Assembly (NCBI RefSeq): GCF_954871325.1
Contig: NC_088778.1
Coordinates: 14,411,666 to 14,475,665 of the forward strand
Source: Gordionus sp. m RMFG-2023
Lineage: Eukaryota; Nematomorpha; Gordioida; Chordodea; Parachordodidae
Direction of reading: 5' to 3'
Length of the DNA: 64,000 nucleotides
Shown: positions 15,801 to 24,081 of the stretch, one piece after another
Layout: each line of letters starts with the position of its first letter
Numbering within the stretch: the first letter of the stretch is position 1
Position numbers and translations under genes: made by a program
Notes under the pieces: model-generated
The model's input: only the letters and a program-made list of their open reading frames with translations
Database searches by the model: none
What the model was told of the DNA's origin: nothing

Positions 15801-18800
15801 ACATTTATGTATACTTTCACAACTTATTAATTGATAAATTTTGAGTTTATTTTTTTTACTCAACCATTCTCAGGATTTAAAAGAAAAATTTTAAGCTTGA
15901 AATTGTGAAATTTTATGGTCCAGACAACAAGGCCTGGTCAGAATTCTACTAACAAAATTTTAAAAATTAAGATATTATGCTTACTAATTTTTTAATATAA
16001 AACATAGGAATAATTAAAAATCAATAAATAAAATAAAATTTAGATATCAGACATATATATTAGTAGGACCAGGGCTAGCCGGCGCAAGGGGCTTATCGGT
16101 TCAAAAGATTTTATTTTAAAACCAGTTAAGATTAAAAATTGAAATTTAGTTCTAAAATAGAATTCTATAATATCCATAATTGGGGATGAAAATAATTTAT
16201 AATATATAGCTATTTAAATTTTTATCCATTATGAATGTTTTTCGTAAATTACAATATTTTCACTTAATATTATTAGATTATATTAAAAAATTAAAAGTTT
16301 AAACATGACAAAATGAACATTATATGAAAGTTAAATATCTATTTTAATATTTGGGAAAGTTTCAGATTGATATATAATGCTTAAATATATGTTAAGATCA
16401 AATTAGTAATATTACCACCATTGAGGTTAGTAGAATCGTGGCTAGTCAGCGCAATCAGTCAATTTTTATTATATTATTATGGTACCCAAATATATATGCA
16501 AAATTCAAAATAGTAAAATTTTTACTAAAAAAGATTATGAAGAAACTATAAAACTGTATGAAAATGATATCTCATTAAGAAAAATACCATTTATTACAGG
16601 TTAAATTATAATATTTTATAAATAAATAATTATTATTATATAAATTTATTAATGTGATTGATTTTTCATAATACATTTCAATTTTAATATAATATCAGAC
16701 CTAAATAAATACCTTGCAAACTAAAATCTTCGTATACATATTGTGATAATATATTATATATTGCCACAGATATTATATATATTGCATATATAAATTTTAG
16801 CCTAATAATAAGATTAATTATTTAAATTAATTATATCTAGCAAACAAATATAATATATATTTTTTAATTGACATATAATATGATTCAAATTAATATATTT
16901 TATTAGATATGAACATTTTAGCATATAAATTTTAGCCTGATAATAATAATATATTTAAAATGTTATATCTAACAAACAAATATTTATATATATATATCTA
17001 TTTTAATTGACAATATTATATGATTCAAATTAATTCATTTTATTGGATATGAACATTTTAATTATCAGATTATATTTAGCCTGATAATAAAATCAAATGA
17101 TGTTATATATTTAAATATAGAATTAGCTAAATTTTGAGTAAATTTATTATTAATAAAAAATAAACATTAATAAAAGATGTGTGTATTATTTGTAAACAGG
17201 ATTATAAAAGTTTTTATAATTTTGAAGATTGGTTTCAATGTAGAGTGGTTCTCTGTCAAAAAAGATTGTTATTTTATTTGTTATAATTATAAATAGAATA
17301 TTATATAAATAAAGTATCATAGTTATATATTAATCTGAAATAATATTTTTTGTCTCATAAGAAGCCTAATAAACCACTTGATTCGACTAGCCCCATCGAT
17401 GATCCGATTAAACGCGGGTTTGGGGCTACTAGGTTCAAAAAATGACTTTTACTAAAACCTTTCTAGAGAAATAATTATTAAATATTTAAAAAATATAACA
17501 GTATATATTCATAGGTAGATGTTTAAGGTATCTATTAGTATTTTGTAAGATCTTATATGATCATTATTTTTGGAGCTATAATGATTTTGACAAAAATTGT
17601 GCAGACTAGCCCTGGTCTCCCCTATTATAATTTTTGATCATTTACCATAATAAAAATACACATAAAATTATTGTATTGTTATTTTGAAGTGTATTGTAAT
17701 TTAAATTATTATTTTTGAACCAGTCTGACCCATAGGTAGAAAACATTTTCCTGACCCAACAGAACCCAAATATAAAATTAATTCCATATTCCTGACCCAA
17801 ACAATCCAATATATATTTTTCAAAGTGTTATTAAAATAAATTAAAATGAACAGATTGTATAATAATATACAATCAGTTTAATGATTTGATATCATTAATA
17901 AATTTAAAATTGTAAAAAAATATTTTGATACCCAACCCACCCAAAATAAAATTTTGGCATGAACCAATTCAAAAATTAAAAATAATCACATTTCAAGGTG
18001 GGTTTGGTGAGTTTTATCAGACCTCTAGTATAAAATTGTATAATAAACTTGTTCTGTTTCTACAAAATTTGCTACAAATCCATTGTCATCTATGCCTCTA
18101 ACATTAAACCTTGTCCCTGCCCTTTCACAGCTAAACCTTGAAATAAGGCATAATTTGGCTTTATTATTACCGGCATAACAAGTTTTAATATCAATTGAAC
18201 CACATATAATAGGGGTAAACCACTTATAACCATTGTTTATACCATTTTGCAATAGATAACTATATGGTATTTTGTTCCTATAAAAGAATTATAAATAATT
18301 GCAAACAAATTTTTAAGATACCAAAAAAATCTATCATCTGTATTTAAGTTTTGCTTTATACTCTCTGCAGATAATGTCAGGTCAAATGGTTTGGATTTAA
18401 TATTAAATGAAAAATAAAAACACCCAGAATTCAAAAATTTTTTGATTTCTGATATTCCATTGTACTCTTCTTCAAATTGCAAATTTGAATTAATACAAAT
18501 AAAATTTGTGGAGAGTATTTTATAAATCTCGTTGTCTAATATTTTACCAATGGAAGAACAATTATTAACCAGTATTATGAATTGGGCTAAATTACTACCT
18601 AGAATAAAAATATATTAGTTATTTAATAGTTTTAATACCAAACGATAATGTTATTAATCCCAAGCAACTATAGCCTTCATAAAATTTTGAATATTGAGGT
18701 TTCAGGGTTTTTAAAAAGTATTCATCTATTTAAATTATCTTATATATAAGTGTTAAAAGTATTAACCTATTTCAAAAATAGAATCATTTTGAAATAATAG

Positions 18801-18881
18801 AATTCCCTGTCTCGATTCTAAAATTGCACCATAGTTAGTGGAATCATTAATATACAAATTTATATTATTTCTTAGAGCCAT
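642..18881 (-). CDS. SYNJ: Synaptojanin-type SAC-domain phosphoinositide phosphatase, N-terminal seven exons
   Basis: The product would remove phosphates from membrane phosphoinositides through its SAC domain; in animals synaptojanin acts in clathrin coat shedding and endocytosis. Seven exons read in order on the minus strand (18881-18767, 18725-18639, 18598-18322, 18277-18049, 4937-4789, 3476-3380, 879-642) and their splice phases match at every junction. Synaptojanin landmarks are [52 protein letters not shown] and MVQFDYH. The EQTG and NLLGxKEGE stretches resemble synaptojanin more than SAC1 or INPP5F. Introns 1-3 are about 40-47 bp. Intron 4 is 13.1 kb and intron 5 is 1.3 kb. The catalytic CX5R(T/S) motif and any 5-phosphatase domain lie beyond the left edge, so whether it is a full two-phosphatase synaptojanin is not visible. 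Confidence 0.88.
1135..2170 (+). mobile_element. hAT-like deletion derivative in SYNJ intron 6
   Basis: The ends are inverted: CAGAGTTGTTAA at the left and TTAACAACTCTG at the right. GC-rich subterminal blocks (GGAGCGC, AGCTAGCTCC) recur on both sides. Inside, on the plus strand near 1453-1620, is a BED-type zinc finger remnant ([18 protein letters not shown] then NLKKHLK). Near 1855-1975 is the hAT dimerisation tail ([23 protein letters not shown]). The catalytic middle is missing, so it is non-autonomous. The flanks share AATGTC but the 8-bp duplication is imperfect, suggesting age. It lies opposite to SYNJ transcription. Confidence 0.7.
2171..3265. other. Intronic AT-rich sequence
   Basis: Between the hAT derivative and SYNJ exon 6. 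No coding signal or repeat structure recognised. A 72-codon open frame on the plus strand at 2952-3170 has no family resemblance. Confidence 0.35.
3380..3476 (-). CDS. SYNJ: SYNJ exon 6
   Basis: It begins after acceptor CATATAG and completes the Arg of AYER. It encodes [18 protein letters not shown] and [14 protein letters not shown], like the [21 protein letters not shown] region of synaptojanin. It ends CAG before donor GTTTGT in phase 0. Confidence 0.87.
4185..4690. mobile_element. Possible hAT MITE remnant
   Basis: Repeated GATAC/GTATC motifs (AAAGATACTTGTATC and relatives) alternate in both orientations. The right side ends in a TTACTGCGCAACTC block typical of some hAT subterminal regions. 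No clear ends or target duplication were found. It lies in SYNJ intron 5, just 3' of exon 5 on the minus strand. Confidence 0.25.
4789..4937 (-). CDS. SYNJ: SYNJ exon 5
   Basis: Too short for a simple ORF search but unmistakable: acceptor TTATTAG, then [36 protein letters not shown] and [14 protein letters not shown], collinear with vertebrate [26 protein letters not shown]. It ends in phase 2 before donor GTAAATT. Confidence 0.9.
5195..5285. repeat. GC-rich hAT-type terminal fragment
   Basis: A GGCCGGGCCCGGC block followed by GGGCCGGGCC stands out in AT-rich DNA. It begins ATCTGCAG, as does the related block at 7229 (ATCTGCAAATC then GCCCGGCCCG). These look like same-orientation terminal fragments of one hAT family; no transposase is nearby. 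Confidence 0.4.
5462..5570. repeat. Truncated copy of the TGTTGTTAAAC hAT MITE
   Basis: Left half only: GTGTTGTTAAACGGCTC, the GCCG spacer and TTTTTAAAAACGGCTAA, as in the complete copies at 7720-7926 and 21764-21990. The right half is absent. Confidence 0.6.
5838..5857. repeat. Long poly-G tract
   Basis: An uninterrupted run of close to 20 G residues in AT-rich DNA; likely length-polymorphic, and possibly mis-sized in the assembly. Confidence 0.8.
5860..7085. other. Intronic AT-rich sequence
   Basis: No coding or repeat structure supported. A short CCACGGCTACGTGCC stretch near 6510 resembles the GGCTACG termini of the hAT families at 19-28 kb but is isolated. Confidence 0.3.
7225..7345. 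repeat. GC-rich hAT-type terminal fragment, second copy
   Basis: GCCCGGCCCG, TTCGGGCTGGGTCGGGTC and GGGCCTAGCCGGGC follow ATCTGCAAATC. It shares layout and orientation with the block at 5195, so the two are probably separate solo ends rather than a pair bounding one element. Confidence 0.4.
7720..7926. mobile_element. hAT MITE, 207 bp, perfect 8-bp target duplication
   Basis: Starts TAGTGTTGTTAAACGGCTCG and ends with the complement ATTTAACAACACTA. The arms carry GAGCC and TCAATATTTT(A/T)TCC motifs for about 60 bp each. GTTATCCC flanks both sides (7712-7719 and 7927-7934), which marks hAT-type insertion and a fairly recent event. It has no coding capacity. Related copies: 5462, 21764, 34494, 41091 and 41200. 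Confidence 0.85.
8309..9887 (+). mobile_element. Truncated hAT transposon with 8-bp duplication
   Basis: ATATAAAT lies on both sides (8301-8308 and 9888-9895). The ends are imperfect inverted repeats (CAGGACTGTGAACCC and CATGGATATAAACCC) rich in AACCCGAACC. The plus strand carries transposase pieces: 8644-8925 with [27 protein letters not shown] and LKDFC; about 9120-9210 with [14 protein letters not shown]; and a tail near 9590-9690. The N-terminal and first catalytic parts are gone and the reading frame is broken, so it is dead. Confidence 0.8.
9960..10070. repeat. 26-bp tandem repeat
   Basis: Three to four head-to-tail copies of a unit close to AAATTAAAAAGTAAAATTTA plus an A run. AT-only low-complexity minisatellite. 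Confidence 0.7.
10467..10890. repeat. Left minisatellite arm of the MULE
   Basis: Opens with five copies of CATTACAGAGAAAC, then degenerate ATTTTATAGAGAAT units, about 15 bp in period. It is the inverted counterpart of the array at 12955-13945. Confidence 0.85.
11523..12081 (+). pseudogene. MULE transposase C-terminal fragment, two exons
   Basis: Exon 11523-11844 encodes [34 protein letters not shown] and [11 protein letters not shown] then [10 protein letters not shown] 46-bp intron (GTTAGT to TTTTTAG) joins in frame to 11891-12081, encoding [20 protein letters not shown] and LRALSHNL, ending at TAA. This is the conserved C-terminal part of animal MULE transposases associated with FLYWCH fingers. 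The DDE catalytic core and zinc finger are absent, so it cannot move the element itself. Splice sites and frame remain open over about 170 codons, so loss of the N-terminus may be recent. Confidence 0.72.
12955..13945. repeat. Right minisatellite arm of the MULE
   Basis: Long head-to-tail array with a 15-bp period. A homogeneous core (about 13321-13745) is made of near-identical TCTCTATAAAATTAT units, flanked by diverged units with GTAAAATCA or AACGACA. The open frames across it (Phe-Ile-Glu-Asn-Asn repeats on the minus strand) arise because the period is a multiple of three. Confidence 0.92.
14482..15339 (+). pseudogene. LINE reverse-transcriptase C-terminal remnant
   Basis: The plus strand shows decayed RT and post-RT sequence: [20 protein letters not shown] in place of the YADD box, then [22 protein letters not shown], then [19 protein letters not shown] and a tail with [14 protein letters not shown]. 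An internal 45-bp duplication at about 14706-14800 (GAGGGGGCAAGATGGTCA) repeats the SFKYLG segment, and the frame is broken more than once. No ends recognised. It is a different and older family than the LINE at 53.6-59.4 kb. Confidence 0.65.
15500..15660 (+). repeat. SINE-like GC-richer repeat, copy 1
   Basis: A roughly 150-bp block rich in GGGCC, CTGCCC and TGCTGCTTGCCC, related in order and spacing to a block on the minus strand at 32730-32900. No convincing tRNA A/B boxes were identified, so SINE is a suggestion only. Confidence 0.35.
16063..17622 (+). mobile_element. Non-autonomous pogo-like element
   Basis: Flanked by TA on both sides, with ends GTAGGACCAGGGCTAG and (complement) GGGGAGACCAGGGCTAG. 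The latter shares its GGGGAGAC start with the complete pogo at 55350-57726. A short plus-strand ORF near 16480-16602 ([30 protein letters not shown]) is compatible with a psq-type helix-turn-helix N-terminus. The rest is AT-rich filler without a DDE domain. It lies in SYNJ intron 4. Confidence 0.55.
18049..18277 (-). CDS. SYNJ: SYNJ exon 4, SAC core
   Basis: This exon encodes the most diagnostic block: [18 protein letters not shown], then [19 protein letters not shown] and VANFVETEQ. It begins one base into the Trp codon of FFW and ends after CAA at donor GTTTAT in phase 0. The next exon is 13.1 kb away. Confidence 0.9.
18322..18598 (-). CDS. SYNJ: SYNJ exon 3
   Basis: The acceptor TATTCTAG completes a Gly codon. 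The exon encodes [14 protein letters not shown], then [17 protein letters not shown] and TDDRFFW, matching the SAC N-terminal subdomain (SEVRKVLNSGNFYFAW and TDNRFFWN in vertebrates). It ends in phase 2 at donor GTATCT. The downstream 44-bp intron splits the conserved FFWN. Confidence 0.85.
18639..18725 (-). CDS. SYNJ: SYNJ exon 2
   Basis: The acceptor TTAAATAG restores a GAT codon. The frame reads to [17 protein letters not shown], the counterpart of KVLDAYGLLGVLRLNLG in animal synaptojanin. The donor GTATTA leaves phase 1. The intron before it is 41 bp. Confidence 0.8.
18767..18881 (-). CDS. SYNJ: SYNJ exon 1 with start codon
   Basis: It begins with ATG at 18881 ([17 protein letters not shown]), which aligns with the MAFSKGFRIYH start of vertebrate synaptojanin, so this start is preferred. 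It ends GAAATAG before donor GTTAAT, leaving phase 1. A transposon begins only about 115 bp upstream, at 18997. Confidence 0.75.
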
Positions 18882-19298
18882 CAATAGTCAATATTTTGTA
18901 TTTTTATCATTCATAAATATGTCAATCATCATTTTAAAAGACAATATAGTGTAAATTCATAGAAACTTTGGTAAGGTGATGATTATACATCATGGACATA
19001 GGCATAGTCAGAATTTTCCTAAAGGGGGTATTACAAAAATTTAGGGGGCTTGCCCCCAGACACCATTTTGGGCTGGCCTTCGGCCCGTTTTTGCCCGGGT
19101 TTCGGCCTGGTTTTCTTAGTTTATATATATTCATAAAATATTTTTGCTAGATAGCAAACTAATTTTAATAATATATATTTTCTTATATTAAAATATAAGG
19201 AATTGATTAAGAGATTATATCAAAATATAAGCCCAGAACATATAGAAATATATATTTATTAGTTTATATAAAATATAATAAATTACAAGCTCGTAACG

Positions 19299-22113
19299 AA
19301 TGGCGTAGACAAGGGGGGGGTTAAAACCCCACCTCCAATAAGTCTGAAATAAAAATTGTTTAATTTTTAAAAAAAATTTAGAAAATTTTTTGAAATTTTT
19401 TTTTTAATTTTTTTCTTATTGCGAATAATTTTATTTAAAAAACCGATTCAATTTATAAATAAATTTATATACCATATCAAAATGAAATATATTTTAAAAA
19501 ACAAATAAGAATTTTTAATTTTAAATGATCACATGATCACAGGATTTTAAAATATATATTAGAAATTATATGAAATAAAATATTTACCATCTCAATTCTT
19601 GTGAGATATCGGATGCTTTAAAAGTCATCTCTATGAATCAAAAGATATTAATATCTAATGTATTGAATAAAAAAAATTTGAATATTGTCACAACCAACAG
19701 AGCAAGAATAATTATAATAATTGATGAAATCATTTGGTTAAGGAGGCAGGGCTTAGCATTAAGAGCTCATAGAATATCTGCTGGCCTCTTTACACTTACA
19801 TACTCTTCTCATAATGAAGGGAATTTTAAGGAATTGTTGAAATTTTAATAATGATAGCTATATAAAGCTTTTTGAAAGCTCTGCTAAAAATCTACCTTAG
19901 TCCAAGTATTCAAAATGAAATAATAGCCATATGCAATAGGTTCATATTGAAAGAAATTTCTTCAAAAGTGAAAGTATCACCATTTTTAGTGTTTTGGTGG
20001 ATGAGATTTCGGATGTTAATAACTTAGAGCAATTATCCATAGCAGTAAGGTTTATTGATATGGAATCAGGTGATTTCAAAATGAAGGAACACTTTGTTCA
20101 ATTTATTGACTTACATGACACTAAATCAAAGACGTTAGCCAAAAAATTTTAGCATCCATTCAAGACCTAGATTTAAATTTAAATCTAATGAGTGGTCACG
20201 TTAAAGGGGTGCAGTCAAGAATTAGAGAGCTTTATAGCACCGCTTTATATGTTCACTGTAGTTCACATTGCCTAAATTTGATGATATATGAGGCATGCGA
20301 AATTCGAGACATCTGGAACAGTTTACGTAAAAATATTTTAATTTAATTGGAAAATTGGATTTTTATATGTATTATAGATATCTTTTTATAATTCTAATAT
20401 ATTTTTCAAAATATAAGAACAATATCGTCGGTTTGTGACTTATTCACTCTACCCAAGAAGAGGCAGCCTTTTAACCGAACGTTTATGATATTGATTCAAA
20501 TAATCAAAAAAAAAACTAAAAAGATTTTGCTCAACTATTTATTGAAAGACAACAATCAGTGAGATTTTTCATCGACTTATATGAAGTTATTTTTGCAGCA
20601 CTCGAATCCTACATATCAAGCAAGGTAAAAGATTCCGCAGATGCTGAAAATCTTTTGCAGGCTATTACGAAGCCACATTTTTAATATCAATTCAATGTGT
20701 ATATTTTTTATTAAATTATACATATGATTTTAGCAAATGCTACAAAATATTGATTTGGATTTATGGGAGGTTATGAATAGGGCAAAAGATAATGTTGAAA
20801 TATTAACAAATATCAGAGATAATGTGAATGAAAATTTCATGAAATATACGAGAATGTAAAGGAGATCGCTAATATGTTTGGGATTAAAATTTTTAAACCT
20901 ATAATAGTTTTTAGACAGTCCAATCGCTTAAATATTGATGCATCTACGATTGAGGATTTTCATAAAATAAATATTTTATTCCCCTTATTGATATATTTTT
21001 GTTTCAATTAAATGAAAGATTTATTAGTCACAATTTTATTTTAAAAAGCTTTTATTTTCTTCTGCCATTTGAGTCTGAATTGTTGATTACACTTGAAACG
21101 CGAGAGGATATTAAGAAAATCTTAATTTCATGATAAGTTACTTTGTGAAGTCGTATTTTGGTATGAAAATCTTGATAAAATAGAATATTTTTGAGACCAA
21201 AAAATGCTTTGCAGGACCTTTACTTTAGATTCTCTGCCTATTTTTATAAAAGTATTGCATTTGCAATATGAATTATTTATATTTTGATTCATTTGTATTA
21301 ATTATAATTGTTAAATAGTATTTTTTTTAAATACCGTACAAGAATTACTTATATTTTATTGAATTATATTTTTTTAAATAGAGTTATATACAATAAATTT
21401 TTATTGTAATAATCTGTATAAAATTTATACATTTTGAAATTTTTTTATTGTATTTTATCATTAAAATAAATAAGGGATGTTATTTATACTATAGTATTTT
21501 AACAATAAATAAAATCTATAATGAAATTCTATAAAATTTAATTAAAATAATTATTTTTAACACTCAATAAGATATATTGAACGATCATAAAAATGGAAGG
21601 TTTGGGGGCAATTTTTTTTTTCTTTCTACACTGGATGATTTAATTTACAATTTATTAAACAATGATAAAATTTTTAGAATAATGTTTCCAGTCGCTTATT
21701 AATCATAAATTTGGCCAAAATTCTGTTACTAATATTCTTTCATTTATGCTGGCTACTATAGTGTAGTGTTGTTAAACCGCTCGTTTTGAGCCGATTTTTA
21801 AAAACGGCTAACTCAATATTTTAGCCAGAAAAATATTGCCTAAGCCTTGGGATGGACTTTGCTAATAGATGTTCAAACCTTTGTTCCTTCTACAAACAAA
21901 ATCTTCAGGCATGCTTAATATTATTCAGGATAAAATATTAAGTTAGTAGTTTTTAAAAATCGGCTCAAAAAGAGCCGTTTAACAACACTAATAGTAATTT
22001 GACACTAATTATAAGCGAAATTTAAAAATAGGGTTTAGGGGCGAAGCCCCCCCCCAAAAAAAATTTAAAACCCTCCCCCCCCCTCCCATAGATAAATTCT
22101 GGATACGCCACTG
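19299..22113 (+). mobile_element. hAT transposon (DUF4371-type), decayed
   Basis: Left end near AATGGCGTAGACAAGGGGG, right end GGATACGCCACTG, the usual GGCGTAG-type hAT termini. The plus strand encodes pieces in order: NRARIIIIIDEIIWLRRQG then GNFKELL (19633-19848), LNLMSGHVKGVQSRIRELY then ALYVHCSSHCLNLMI (about 20180-20290), and LLPFESELLITLE (about 21056). Numerous stops and shifts show it is dead. A TGTTGTTAAAC MITE (21764-21990) sits inside. Confidence 0.65.
21764..21990. mobile_element. hAT MITE, 227 bp, nested in hAT
   Basis: TAGTGTTGTTAAACCGCTCG at the left and CCGTTTAACAACACTA at the right, same family as 7720-7926. The flanking ATAGT is only a partial target duplication. Confidence 0.75.
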
Positions 22114-23479
22114 CGCGTAACCAAGATGGGGGGGAAGGGAAAATTTTATTCCCCATCGCAAATTTGACTGTTTTCCTAAATATCATTTTAAGCTAATAAA
22201 AATCCCCTCCCCCATCCCCTTCCCCGTCAAAATTTTTCAATATCAAACAGAGTTTATCCTTACTGTTGCATTAATAAATTATATTCCTATAGCTCACTAC
22301 TATGTAGAAATTTATAAAAACCAAATTTCGATTTGGTTCAAATTATTGATTTGTAGAAAAATGTGAACAGGAAGAATGAATGTAGATAAATATTTCATAA
22401 TGTTTATATAGACTTTGAATTAAAAACTAAATCTTATAGAATATTGTAAAATATCCAATTTCATATCATTCTTAGATACTTTTTTATCGCAAATTAAAGT
22501 ACTATTTTTAGAAAAAAACAAGTATTTGGTAAACTTTCAAATTTTATTACCTAAAGACCCTTCTTCGTTTTCTGATGCCATTATTGGTAAAATTAAATAT
22601 TAAGCAAAATTTTATTCCTATGATATTGATACTGAAATCAATTTAATCAGTGAATTCGAATCGTGGTATAAGTATTTACTATGTTTATTATTTTACCTGA
22701 GCATGCTATTGATACGCTCAATCGGTATAAGAAAACCTTGGCTTAATTTCCAAATATTTTGAAGGTATTTAATATTTTTGCAAGTTTGCCTATTACTACA
22801 TATACGAATGAAAGAACTTTTTTCAAATTGAGAAGGTTGAAAACTTATTAACAAAATACTACTTCCAAATCTCGGCTAAATGGGTTAGCTCTGTTAAATA
22901 TCCACAAATATTTGATTGCAACGACAAACGATATTCTTGATGAATTGGCAAGTTTCCCACATTTAAAAATCGCATTATAATTCTAGTATTTAATAAATTT
23001 TTTGTATAATGTATTTGATAATAAGTTATAAAAACTTGTTCTTTAAAAAATTTTATAGTCAATATTTTATACACACTACAATTTTCAATAAAAATTTTTT
23101 TATTCTATTTATATTATATGAGGATTTAAGTTGAAACTAGTTTTTAAGCCAATTTTATAAAAAAAAATTGACACTAAACTTTATTTCAATTTTATATTTT
23201 TTAAAAAAATTTATTTATAATATACCTAACTTAAAATAAAAATTGGGTTATAACCTTTATTTCTTCTTTAAATATTCATAAGCGCGAATTAGTAAATAAA
23301 AGCCAAAAATATTAATATAATTATTATTGAATTATGAATAATTTAAAAAAATAGCTCAAAGATATGACCAGGCCGAAGGTGGGAAAATAGCTGGCCGAAG
23401 GCCAGCCAAAGAAGATTTGGGGGCAAAGCCCCTAAAAAAAATTACCCCTCCCATATAGGAAAATCCTGATACGCCACTG
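22114..23479 (+). mobile_element. hAT deletion derivative with dimerisation domain
   Basis: Begins with GCGTAACCAAGATGGGGGG and ends GATACGCCACTG. The plus strand at about 22745-22980 keeps a hAT C-terminal dimerisation domain: FPNILKVFNIFASLPITTYT, NERTFFKLRRLKTY, RLNGLALLNIHKYL and DDILDEL-like residues. Upstream transposase sequence is mostly missing. It directly abuts the hAT at 19299-22113, so the two may be one rearranged insertion into MITE copy 1. Confidence 0.55.
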
Positions 23480-23808
23480 ATAAATTACATATATATACAT
23501 TAATACGAAAATGTATTAATAATTTATTCCAAACAAGTATAATAAATTTCTTTATAAAAAGTAAGTAGACATATAGTTGATATTTCTCTATTATATAGAA
23601 TTGGTTGCAAAATATTAGGCAAAATGCCGCTTTTACAATATTTGACAGTTATATAATATATTACAATTAATGTTTTAATAAATTTTACTAATTAATGCTT
23701 TTGATAATAAATATTGGTAACAATTTGCATTCAATTCTTTAACGCCATCTATTTATATAAAAATATTATCAAAAATTAAACATCTTATTATTCATATCAC
23801 AATAGATC

Positions 23809-24081
23809 GGGAGGGCCTCCTTTGATCGTATTATTTTGATCGTAAAATGGTCCATTTGGTCCATTTTAGGTCAAAATGGACGATTTTTTCATTCATATGA
23901 ATTTATAGGTTAGGGTTAGGGTATTCATTTCTTCTTTTAACAAATAGTCTTAAATTATCAGCTACAGTATTAAGCATAATGTTTTTAAATGATTTTAATT
24001 TACCGCGATTAAATAGACCAATCAGAAAAAAATGGACCAAATTTACGATCAAATGACTTTACGATCAAAGTTATGCAAATC
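23809..24081. mobile_element. hAT-type MITE, 273 bp, perfect 8-bp duplication
   Basis: AATAGATC flanks both sides (23801-23808 and 24082-24089). The element opens GGGAGGGCCTCCTTTGATCG, and both halves contain GATCGTAAA/TTTACGATC and TGGTCCATTT/AAATGGACCA. No coding. A solo right end of this family is at 28890-28980. Confidence 0.8.

Noticed and set aside
23925-23945. TTAGGG-like telomere units (TAGGTTAGGGTTAGGG)
   Set aside because: Only about two and a half units, located inside the 273-bp MITE; too short for an interstitial telomere claim.
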